From contig CAXKVR010000515.1 in assembly GCA_964058845.1 (NCBI GenBank), positions 1-17,952 of the forward strand: a stretch of 17,952 nucleotides of DNA. The letters run 5' to 3'. The notes beneath the pieces are model-generated. The model was not told where the DNA came from. It made no database searches and saw only the letters and a program-made list of their open reading frames with translations. The position numbers and the translations under genes were made by a program. The DNA is from Carex sylvatica (taxonomy: Eukaryota > Streptophyta > Magnoliopsida > Poales > Cyperaceae). This document shows, piece after piece, positions 1 through 8,089 of the stretch (position 1 is the stretch's first letter; each line of letters opens with the position of its first letter).

Positions 1-34
1 TATTGAGGTATCACAGGGATAATATTACACTCCT

Positions 35-73
35 AAAAAACAAAAAACAAAAAACAAAAAACAAAAAACAAAA
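35..73. repeat. (AAAAAAC)n microsatellite
   Basis: Five consecutive 7-bp units of six A and one C, ending in A4. It could be the remains of a retroposon A-tail on the plus strand, but nothing to its left within the window identifies a parent element. Confidence 0.9.
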
Positions 74-1126
74 TAGTAAGGTTGTCATGTGTTGCAAGTT
101 GCAAATCGGAAGTTGAAAAGACAATAACATACATGCATGCTATCTAACATAAAAAAATAATAAAAAAAAAGACACGTACTTTGAATCAATTTGCAATGGA
201 AAGCAGAATCTTTCATCCTGTTTAGTTAATTTAAAATAAAGATCGCATGTTATGCAATGACGAAAGGATCGTTATTACCTTCGCCGGGTTTCTATTCTCC
301 ACTTCTGGAATTGTCTCTGATAATTTTCCTTGGTAGGAAAAAAACAAACATCTAATTGATATATAAGCTTTTATTAATCCTAGTTGCCGTATTTTACACT
401 TGATTTCACTTTCCCCTGAAATTAATCTCATGGAACATCTTACGCAACATACAATGATTTTTATTTAATTATATACTAATTCATTGATTGGAGGATGGTG
501 ACCTGAGTCGACATCATTTGACGCAGTCAGTTTTTTCTTTAACTCTTTTTCTAATATTTATTTTTAGGAAAGACTTTCAGACCTATTATTAAATTAGAAA
601 TTTAAATAAAAGTTATAGTTATAGTGACAAATTCAGAATATAAAATTAGTTTAGAACCCAATTTTTTTAAATTTAAATATTGTACAACTTTAATGAAACA
701 TTTGTTTTTATTATACAAATAATATACTAAAATTTTATATTTTTTATATTATAAATTCTGCAAAATACACACATATAATACACATTCGTTGATTCGTAAA
801 TAATTTCTGAATAATCAATTATTCGTAAAGCTTGTGAAATTTGTAATTAATTTATTTATACGACCAACAATGTATATAAAACAAATATAAGCTATCGAAA
901 TGGTCCAACAAATTTTGGTAAAAATTTCAAACAATAATATGTGAGTATTGTGAGAATAAAAATGTTTAATTGTGTTGGTATCCTTACATATACTTCCGTC
1001 AATAAATAGTGATATCTTCAGAAATAATACTTTCTGTTTTAACTCTTGCGAATACCTCCATATTCTTGTAGTGAAGGAAATCTAATTTCCTGTCTATATG
1101 TAAGTAAGAAAATCTTGCCAACATAG
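74..1126. other. AT-rich intergenic DNA, no gene seen
   Basis: Strongly AT-rich. The only open frame of note (minus strand, 231-431) is short, has no recognisable domain and no convincing splice context. No RNA gene or transposon end was recognised. Confidence 0.6.
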
Positions 1127-1247
1127 TTCATCCGTCTATTCATTTATAATATGAATGATTATAATTAAAGTATGAGTTGTGATTTTTTAAAATTCAATAC
1201 TTCTCATATTTAAATTATGATCGTCCAAATCATTGATGGATGAACAG
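1127..1247. repeat. Imperfect inverted repeat, MITE-like
   Basis: The left arm (from TTCATCCGTCTAT at about 1128 to TATGAG near 1176) is an imperfect reverse complement of the right arm (CTCATATTTAAATTATGATCG to ATTGATGGATGAAC, about 1203-1245). The arms match best at their outer ends and near the centre. A decayed MITE is plausible. I found no clear target duplication. Confidence 0.4.
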
Positions 1248-1325
1248 ATAGTCTCTAATGATAGTTTTTTCCAGTCCAAATTATTGATGAATGAACATAT
1301 AGTCTCTAATGGTAGGTTTTTCCAG
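1224..1325 (+). repeat. 51-bp tandem duplication, two copies
   Basis: 1224-1274 and 1275-1325 are adjacent copies of a unit running from TCCAAAT to TTTTTCCAG, differing at a few positions. The first copy overlaps the right arm of the inverted repeat just upstream, so the duplication probably arose after that element was in place. Confidence 0.85.
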
Positions 1326-1556
1326 CCCACATGTATTCGGTTTTGCAGCGAAGTTTCACTTTAGAAAGCTTTCTTAGCATAACAACAAAATAAATATAAT
1401 TACAAATTATCTCATCAAAGAGTAAAAGTTCCTTTTTAATTTGTAAGTACTTATTTAATTGCTAGGGTCATAACGACAGATTAAACTAATGACTAATCAA
1501 AGATATAATTAGTAAAGTTGAGCAATTTATTGCGCAATAAGAATTTCCTTTTATTA

Positions 1557-1803
1557 AATAAAGTGTTGCATGCATGCATTTTGTCTACTTTTTGTCATGC
1601 AAAATATCTATCTACTCATCCATGTTGTAAAACTCTGTCGGTCTTCTCTAGAATTTAGACTTGGAAAAAATTGGATCTATGTCAAATACACTCCACAATA
1701 TTTATCTTCTATTAAACGAAACAACACGGTTTTTATTTAAACTATGAACTTGCATTAAATGGCACGGAAACTCAGTTTCTTTTATTTATATTTTCAAAAT
1801 ACA
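1557..1803 (+). repeat. Direct repeat, left copy (partner at about 17536-17933)
   Basis: Two blocks are shared with the far end of the window in the same order and orientation. Block 1 includes TTGCATGCATGCATTTTGTC followed by CATG(T/C)TGTAA and ACTCTGTC. Block 2 includes TCCACAAT, TAAACGAAACAACAC, CATTAAATGGCA and ACTCAGTTTCTTTTATTTAT. Between the blocks the right copy holds more sequence than this one. The similarity is that of an old duplication rather than of a simple repeat. Confidence 0.75.
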
Positions 1804-2042
1804 ATCCATCAACTGGAAAATCACTTTGTAAGCTATTAAGCTTATCCAACATATGCCCCAAAAGCCCAGATTTAACAATGTGACGAACTTTCTAGTTGAC
1901 CATCTGGCAATCTAAATTTCTTCAGATTCAGGATTCACTGTGACGTGTTTAGAGACGGTGATCATGATGCGATAATTACCGAAATTAAACTAAGAACCCC
2001 TGCGACCTGCCTCCTTTCCGAAACATCCTATGCTCATAGCAA

Positions 2043-2340
2043 CAAGTGAATTATTCAGATTCGGTTCGATAAAGTCAAAAATTTATGATTCAGAAAAAAT
2101 TCAAGTATAATTTAGAAATGATTCGAAATTATCCGGATCAAATATCTTAGTCTTGCAAAAGAAAAATAAAAACCCAAAAAAAATATATATTATGAAAAAA
2201 TTTCTGAAAAATTTCGTAAAATTCGGGAAAAGCTCGAAAAATTTACAAATTATTCGGATTTAATTCAATCAAAGTTCGATCAACCAAATAATTCAGCGTT
2301 CGGTTCAGCATCGCCAAAAAAATGAATTATTCGAGTATAA
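2043..2340. repeat. AT-rich stretch with dispersed TTCGG/CCGAA-type motifs
   Basis: ATTCGG, TTCGGTTCG, ATTCGAAAT and related words recur within very AT-rich DNA. Such low-order, internally repetitive tracts are common in plant intergenic DNA and transposon termini. No element boundary or coding potential is visible. Confidence 0.45.
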
Positions 2341-2485
2341 TACACAAATTTTGTCACTATGCTTCTGTTTCTGTTGGAAAATAGAATGGACCAGCCACAT
2401 AATAGTGTGTCCGTTTCGTCATAGAGAAACAAAGACTGGACCGGACCTCAAGCGGTTGTGTAGACTGTAGTACTGTTATACATAG

Positions 2486-2612
2486 GGATGTTCATCGGTT
2501 CGATTCAGTTGAAACCGAATTGAACTAGGCAAACTAAAGTTATAATTCGGTTTTAAAAATAGAATCGAACCGAACTGAATTAGCATTGCAACTGAACCGA
2601 ACCGAACCGAAG

Positions 2613-2642
<30 letters not shown>
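2486..2642. repeat. CGGTT/AACCG-rich repeat ending in a (TA)n tract
   Basis: Begins with AGGGATGTTCATCGGTTCG and contains several CGGTT words and their complements (CCGAACTGAA, then CCGAACCGAACCGAA near 2597). A pure (TA)n microsatellite follows at 2614-2642. The leading phrase is of a kind often seen at the ends of small plant hAT-like or unclassified elements. I could not find a matching opposite end. Confidence 0.5.
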
Positions 2643-2645
<3 letters not shown>

Positions 2646-3400
2646 ATATTACTGTAAAGTACAAGATCTAAAATAAGATTATATCTGCATCGATGTCAAT
2701 TTGTTGTTTACAATTTGAAACTTATATTATTAAAAAAAATATGTTGTAAATCAAGATTCGAATTAGATCAAATTAGATCCAAATAATATGGCTATTGTAA
2801 ATAATACTTGCGCTCAAAATAAAATAGAGATCAAATTAGATTTCAATTTAACTAACCAGAACAAACTTCAATAGAAAAATATCGAAAATTTGTTGGATTA
2901 AATATCATATATCAAATAAAAAGAAAATCCATGGATTAGCATTTTTTTTATGATTGTTAGTGTGTGACCGAAGCCTAACTAGGATTGCAACTCATATATT
3001 TTCCAAAAAAATAATGATAAAAAGTACATGGGTTACCTAAAAAAAATTATTTGATCAGAATTGTCTACAGAGTTCCAAAAGCTGTTTTTGACTTGTGTAA
3101 AGAATTAGAAAAAATTACAAATTCTGTTTCTTGCAAAATACTAATGTTTTTGGTGTGATTTTGCAAATACAAATGTTTTACTTTCTTCTTTAATTTGCCT
3201 TGTGCTTCTCATGTGAGGAACCAGTCAAACTAAGAAACTCATTTGACGTTTCTCCTTTTACTCAATTAGAACCTTATTCGATCCTTTAAATGCTTAGCAG
3301 ATAAATATTCGTGTTACATCAGGACCCGATAAAAATTCGAAATGTTGACAGTCATCGGCTCGTAGCAAGCCAGCTTATGACGGAACTTTCTGGGGGCGAG
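2643..3400. other. AT-rich intergenic DNA and distal promoter, no gene seen
   Basis: No exon-like open frame, RNA gene or repeat unit was recognised. The last few hundred bases become richer in C and T and presumably belong to the promoter of the glyoxalase-like gene. Confidence 0.5.
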
Positions 3401-3410
3401 CGATGTGGAT

Positions 3411-3420
3411 CCACGTGTCA
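3411..3420 (+). promoter_or_regulatory. G-box / ABRE-type element CCACGTGTCA
   Basis: A CACGTG core (3412-3417) in a CCACGTGTC context sits about 190 bp upstream of the TATA box. This is the classical plant G-box/ABRE form bound by bZIP and bHLH factors, which would fit stress- or ABA-responsive control. Its position supports a role, but function is inferred only. Confidence 0.55.
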
Positions 3421-3603
3421 CTCGCATATATCCTCATTTTTCAGCTCCCCACTCCACTCCGACTTTACTCTCTTTAGTTACCGCTTACCATCTCTCTGTT
3501 TCACTTCCTCTTCAGCTCCCTTTTTTTAATCTCATTTTCCTTTCAGCCCTTTTATCTTTTCTTATTTTCAATTCTTTAACTTTATCCTGCCTCCTCAACC
3601 CTT

Positions 3604-3609
3604 TATAAA
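3604..3609 (+). promoter_or_regulatory. TATA box of the glyoxalase-like gene
   Basis: TATAAA within CCCTTTATAAACCCC, followed by a pyrimidine-rich leader. Transcription would be expected to start roughly 30 bp downstream, near 3635, giving a leader of about 100 nt. No ATG occurs between the TATA box and 3734, so 3734 is the first start codon on the predicted mRNA. Confidence 0.75.
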
Positions 3610-3733
3610 CCCCATCTCTCTCCACAGTTTTCCAAATTACTTCTCACTTATAAGCCAGTTGTTCAATTTCTGCTCCACTATTCTTCCTCTTCTTCCTTTT
3701 CTAATCAAGGTCCTCTTCATCTTGCATTATAAG

Positions 3734-3891
3734 ATGTTAGATTCAAATAAAGGTGGTGCTCTGCCACTTGGTTCACTGAATCACATCTCATTTTTGTGCA
3801 GATCAGTGGAGGTTTCTCTTGATTTTTACAAGAATGTTCTGGGCTTCACCCCTATCCGGCGACCTTGCTCGTTGGATTTTGACGGTGCATG
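3734..3891 (+). CDS. Exon 1 of glyoxalase I-like gene
   Basis: Encodes residues 1-52 plus two bases of Trp-53. The start is the first ATG after the TATA box. Open frame upstream of it exists only with a non-AUG start. It holds the first beta-alpha unit of the VOC fold including His17. The donor is TG|GTATGC. Confidence 0.88.
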
Positions 3892-6085
3892 GTATGCACA
3901 AATCCATTACTGCGTGCCTCCTTTCTTAATTATCATATCAACTTTTAATTGTGATAGTTCTTTTGTGCATGTCGATCTTTTAATCTGTGTTTCTTTTCCT
4001 TTTATGTTTTGTTATTTTATTTAGGTTGTTCAAATACGGGATAGGAATCCATTTATTGCAATCTGCAGATTCAGAGGCAATGCCAAAGAAGACTGAGATT
4101 AATCCAAAGGATAACCATATCTCATTTCAGGTATAGCTTCAGATATTTAAGATTTACATTAATATTCAATATTACAGAAAGTGCGATTACACGCGGACAA
4201 AAATATAAATACACGTGAATTTGCCACCATTTGTGAGGGCATAGTTAATAAAAGTTTTAGACGCATCCGTGTATAATTATTATTAACGTAGGTTAATTTT
4301 ATGAATCAAATTTGTGTATAATTGTCGTCATAGAATAAAATTCGTGTGTGATTGTTATTCTTTTTTGAAATAGAGTTTATATCAGACTAGCATTCATATT
4401 TGTTAACCATTGTACATATAAAAAACTATTTATTTAAACAAAACACACATAAAAAAACACTACATGTACTAATATAAACAATATTTACAATTACATTGCA
4501 CAAATGAAGTATGAACTCGTTATACCTATTTTAATAACAAAATTTACATTACACAAAAGTATGCGTACAGTTACATGAATAATGCCTAAAAAAAAAGTTT
4601 GGTAAGTGAATACAAATTTGAAAACTAGAAAGAAAGTAAAAGTAAATCCGAAAATTCAACCCAAGGTTTGAGACATTTTTCTACTTGTTTTGGCCCTAAA
4701 AATGCAATTCTGAGGTAACTCGGGAGCTTTCCGAATTGGAAATTTTTTCCTGTAGATCTCGCGAACTTTCCGAATTGGATCATACGCTGAAATCGAACAA
4801 TCGAACGAAAAGTTGTCTGTTTGAATTTTTTTGGTCTCCAATCACCTTTTCGGTTTGCCATATAACTCGCTATTGTCTTGTACGTTACGTTTGGAAGAGG
4901 TGATTTAGAGATCGAGAAATCAATGTATAGAGAAGATGTGCTTTAGAAATAATTGATGTCTTAGAAAAGATCGATAAAAGTGTGTCTACACATGGATGTT
5001 TCCTAAGCAGTGTATTATTAATAGGTTTTTTTTTATTTGCATTTGAAAAATCATACACAGATGTTTCATAAGCATTCGCGTGTAATTTGAAACAATTATA
5101 CACTGATTTTCATAAGTGTCTTTATGTAAACAATTATACACTGATTTTCACAAGTGTCAATGTGTAAACATTCATACGTACACGTATACATACACGGGCT
5201 TTTTCTTTTCATACAACCTGTATCCGTATGTGATGAACTTTTGGTGATTAACTTTTTTATAGTAGTGATTCCAAACAAAAATAATAAATCCTAGAGAATA
5301 GAGAATCGATCACATTTTACCTATAGCGATTAAGTCAATGTCTTCTTCGTCAGAGATTACATACAATTCGGCTAAAGATTTTTGGATAGTGAAAAGACAC
5401 CTCTTTGTTTAAAAAATATATATTTTTATTATCTTATAAATTATTATAGGAAATATACTATGAATTGGTCAGACATTGGGGTACATGGTAACATAAACCA
5501 GCCTGTTAACAGAAACTTAATGCTAGCTTGCACGAAACTAAAACAACTAAACAAGTACAACCGAGTTACATGTGACGCATCTTTCTAAATTTTCACAGTT
5601 GTTTTATTACTTTTGTAGCATTGTAGCGGTCAGACCCTGCCACTTGAAATTGTCGTCATAGTGGCCTGAGAAATTGTACCTAGTACAGCTGTTTACTCAA
5701 TCAAGCAACAATACAATTTTTTTTTTTAAATAAATGAAATCATATTGTTGAAATGACAAAGATATCATTAATTTTTTTTAATCAATTATTTTTGTGTTTG
5801 TAGTGTGAGAGCATGGCTTTAGTAGAGAAGAAGCTAAAGGAGTTGGGCATAGCATACGTCCAGCAACGGGTCGAAGAGGGAGGGATATATGTGGATCAAT
5901 TATTTTTTCACGATCCCGATGGGTTTATGATTGAGATATGCAACTGTGACAACCTCCCGGTGATACCGCTCGGAAGTGGCGAACCGGTGAGGGTTTGCAA
6001 GAGGGTTAATTTGGAAATCATGCCTCAGCAAAAGGTGGCAATTCCATATGCTAGCACTGAAGAGTCGCACATCACTTGCGCATGA
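3734..6085 (+). CDS. Glyoxalase I-like protein (VOC superfamily), three exons
   Basis: Spliced from 3734-3891, 4025-4130 and 5804-6085 to give 181 aa. Introns are GT-AG and the frame is continuous (the Trp-53 codon is split by intron 1). Two VOC modules are visible. Module 1 runs from LNHISFLCRSVEVSLDFYKN to GIGIHLLQ; module 2 runs from DNHISFQCES to FFHDPDGFMIEICNCDNLP. Residues at the usual metal positions are His17, His62, His84 and Glu132. The protein resembles the plant 'lactoylglutathione lyase / glyoxalase I family' proteins, which are probably cytosolic since no transit peptide is seen. Members of this short plant group are often annotated as methylglyoxal-detoxifying, but the true glyoxalase I set usually has Glu where His62 stands, so the substrate is uncertain. 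The C-terminal tail (about 140-181) looks lineage-specific. No frame damage was seen. Confidence 0.9.
3892..4024 (+). other. Intron 1 (133 bp)
   Basis: Begins GTATGC and ends in a T-rich tract followed by TTTAG. It is in phase 2. Read-through meets an in-frame TAG at 4022-4024, within the acceptor itself. Confidence 0.88.
4025..4130 (+). CDS. Exon 2 of glyoxalase I-like gene
   Basis: Completes Trp-53 and encodes 35 further residues from LFKYGIGIHLLQ to DNHISFQ, carrying His62 and His84. The donor CAG|GTATAG matches the plant consensus well. It is too short and intron-bounded to show up as a long open frame. Confidence 0.88.
4131..5803 (+). other. Intron 2 (1673 bp), enlarged by a transposon-like insertion
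   Basis: GTATAG at the start, T-rich tract and TTTGTAG at the end, phase 0. It is far longer than intron 1. Most of the excess (about 4170-5267) is an element-like block. The remaining 5268-5803 is AT-rich and unremarkable. Short open frames inside have no domain similarity that I recognise. Confidence 0.8.
4170..5267. mobile_element. Decayed, non-autonomous CACTA-like element in intron 2
   Basis: The right end read on the minus strand starts CACTACTATAAAAAAG at 5267, the form of a CACTA-superfamily terminus. Inside it are repeated short motifs: GTGTATAATTGT-type words occur in one orientation at about 4271-4365 and in the opposite orientation at about 5035-5155, as expected for subterminal repeats of a TIR element. 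ATTACACGCG also occurs at both sides in opposite orientation. A 14-bp word (CTTTCCGAATTGGA) is repeated directly at 4727 and 4766. I could not find the matching left terminus or a 3-bp target duplication, so the left boundary is approximate and the superfamily tentative. Confidence 0.45.
5804..6085 (+). CDS. Exon 3 of glyoxalase I-like gene
   Basis: Encodes residues 89-181 and the TGA stop at 6083-6085. It starts CESMALVEKKLKELG and contains the most conserved stretch of the family, QLFFHDPDGFMIEIC, with Glu132 as the last metal ligand. The acceptor is TTTGTAG|TGT, which keeps the frame with exon 2. Confidence 0.9.
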   Translation, partial: CESMALVEKKLKELGIAYVQQRVEEGGIYVDQLFFHDPDGFMIEICNCDNLPVIPLGSGEPVRVCKRVNLEIMPQQKVAIPYASTEESHITCA

Positions 6086-6306
6086 GTTGCACATATGTAT
6101 GTATCGTGGTGGGGGGCAGGGCTTGATAGTTTGTCTACTGGGTGTCTTATTAAAAGTGAATGGCTGATGGATATTTAATTTATTTAATGGCCGATGTTTA
6201 CTATCTGGATTAAAAGTAAAGTTATTGTATGCAACTCAATTAGTGGGTTCTTATGTCACGGTTGGACTTGTAGGCCTTTTTGGTCTTTTCTAGAAATGTT
6301 GCTATC

Positions 6307-6312
6307 AATAAA
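6307..6312 (+). terminator. Poly(A) signal AATAAA for the glyoxalase-like gene
   Basis: AATAAA lies 222 bp after the stop codon, with T- and TTGTA-rich sequence upstream as in plant 3' ends. A second AATAAA lies near 6420. Which one is used cannot be told from sequence. Confidence 0.5.
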
Positions 6313-6449
6313 CAAAGTTGTAGTTCTCTGTTCGGTTTCTTATGATAGTCAGCATCATGCTTTAGCAACTATGGTTTAGGTGTCTCCTCAAAAAAAAACT
6401 ATCGTTTAGGTGTTTATAAAAATAAAGCTTTTGGTGTTTAGCAACTATC

Positions 6450-7224
6450 TGGATTAAAAAGAAAGTTTTTGGGAACTTATCATTTGTCGTTACCTTTGGT
6501 TTAATTACGAGATCGTCGTCTCTGTGATAAGTAAACAAATATTGTATTATTAATAATTGAACGGATGTAAAAGTAACCGACTATAATTAAAGTTTATTTT
6601 AAATATTATCTCACTAATAAAATTTTATTTATTTTTATAATTTATTTGTAACACCACTTTTTATTTTATTAACACAACATTTTCATATATCTTTTGTCCC
6701 CTCATAAATATTACAGTAGCTGTCATATTTTATTCTTTATTAATTATACGCTACGGTTATTTATTACTTAATTGATTTCTATAATTGTTGAATATTTTCT
6801 TTTTATTTGTAATTCTTTTAAAAGAGGAAAAAAAATATCAAAAATCTCAAGCATTGATGACAGGAGAAAAAACTAATATATTATTATCTTGCTCTCTCCT
6901 TTAAAAAAAAAAATTCAATAAAAAATTTGGTATATATATTTTGAGTAGAACTAGATGTTTTTAAGTTCATCATCAAGTTTCTAAATAAACTTAATTTTAA
7001 AATTTATTAGATTGATTTTAAATAACAAATTCAAAACGTTAAAAATGCTGCATTCACATATCAAATTCATTATTATTTTAATTAATTCAATATAAAATCA
7101 AGCGGTCAAAAAATAATGACAAATGAACGCATTAAAATTAACTCATAAATTATTTTTTTACTACTTGACTTTATACTAAATTAATCCAAAAAAAACAAAA
7201 TATTTGACATGTAAACGTATTCCC
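6450..7224. other. AT-rich intergenic DNA, no gene seen
   Basis: Very AT-rich with many homopolymer runs. A 16-bp word (ACTATCTGGATTAAAA) at 6444-6459 repeats one at 6200-6215 in the 3' region of the gene. No domain, RNA gene or element end was recognised. Confidence 0.55.
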
Positions 7225-7252
7225 CGTGAAAGTGTGGATATTCTTATGGTGA

Positions 7253-7366
7253 CTCATGGTGTTTACATAGCCTCGTATGGAGATGGTCGGCTCATGGTGT
7301 TTACACAGTCTCGTATGGAGATGGTTGGCTCATGGAGTTTACACAGTCTCGTATAGGGAGGTTTGG
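7253..7366 (+). repeat. 38-bp tandem repeat, three copies
   Basis: Units at 7253-7290, 7291-7328 and 7329-7366 all begin CTCATGG and continue through TTTACA(T/C)AG and CTCGTAT. The first two are nearly identical and the third is more diverged. They lie inside the LINE remnant; since 38 is not a multiple of three the expansion breaks the reading frame. Confidence 0.9.
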
Positions 7367-7470
7367 GCTGTTGCGGCTCCATCTAAAGTGAAAATCTTTT
7401 CATATATGTTACTCCAATATTGAATTCTGACACATGATGTGATGGGGAGGAGGTATGAACTGTGAAATGT

Positions 7471-7491
7471 GATGTGTGATGTGTGATGTGT
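7471..7491 (+). repeat. (GATGTGT)3 microsatellite
   Basis: Three exact 7-bp units directly upstream of the zinc-binding codons of the LINE remnant. Confidence 0.85.
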
Positions 7492-8089
7492 GACGAGTGT
7501 CCAGTTGAGACGGCCCATCATTTATTCTTTGAATGTACTAATGTTCAACAAGTATGGAGTCGGTTTCAGCTACTGGTAAACTATACGGCCACTGGTGGAG
7601 TCAACTTGGGATGCATCATGGAGACATTACTGTCACAATACTGGGCATTTGCAAAAGGTTTGGACTACGGTATTTATGGTAGTCTTGTAGTCTTTGTGAA
7701 GACAACGAAATGAAGTAATCTTCTGTGACAGCTAGGGAAAAAGAAGAAGCTGTTCTTTGGGACCGGTAATGTGGTAAGAATAAGGCACAACAGACGCTAG
7801 AAGAACAGCATAGAAGAAAGAATTTAACTATTACTTAATTTTTTTATACACTGTTGTATGATGTATTAAGATAGGAAGTGTTGTACTAATTACATCTATA
7901 TACAATCTTGGTAGCTTCTACCAATTTTAAAAAAAGAATCCACTTTCTTACTCTCCATCACATTATCTGAAAACAATAATTATATTTTTTTTAAGTATGC
8001 TATACATTAATTAACGATCATATATTTGTTGTTATGCCTGAGATTCGTTATTTTGTAGACAAAGGTGCGTTCGTTACGGGAAACCAACC

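Larger units (their letters stand above)
7225..7936 (+). mobile_element. 5'-truncated LINE remnant (C-terminal ORF2 and 3' end)
   Basis: Broken frames encode the end of a plant L1-type ORF2. They include a GVY..SYG piece, then WAVAAPSKVKIFSY, LTHDVM.RR, and the zinc-binding region CDECPVETAHHLFFEC (7486-7533). The next part resembles the (W)KQRNE..F segment of the larger LINE downstream. The copy ends near a short A run (7930-7936), as expected for a target-primed insertion. It is in the same orientation as the larger LINE but diverged from it, so it is a separate insertion. It holds several stops and frameshifts and is surely non-coding. Confidence 0.75.

Noticed and set aside
1127..1325. 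CRISPR-like repeats
   Set aside because: There are only two adjoining units with no spacer, in a plant nuclear context.
3311..3608. Two overlapping short plus-strand frames in the promoter region
   Set aside because: They are pyrimidine-rich, low-complexity translations upstream of the TATA box with no domain.
3659..4024. 121-aa open frame reading through exon 1 into intron 1
   Set aside because: It begins at TTG and its end is translated intron. The first ATG (3734) and the family match support splicing at 3891/3892 and 4024/4025.
4625..4861. 78-aa minus-strand frame inside intron 2
   Set aside because: No recognisable domain. It lies within the transposon-like block and has a repeated 14-bp word.
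5900..6094. Minus-strand open frame over exon 3
   Set aside because: It is a shadow of the conserved VOC exon on the plus strand.
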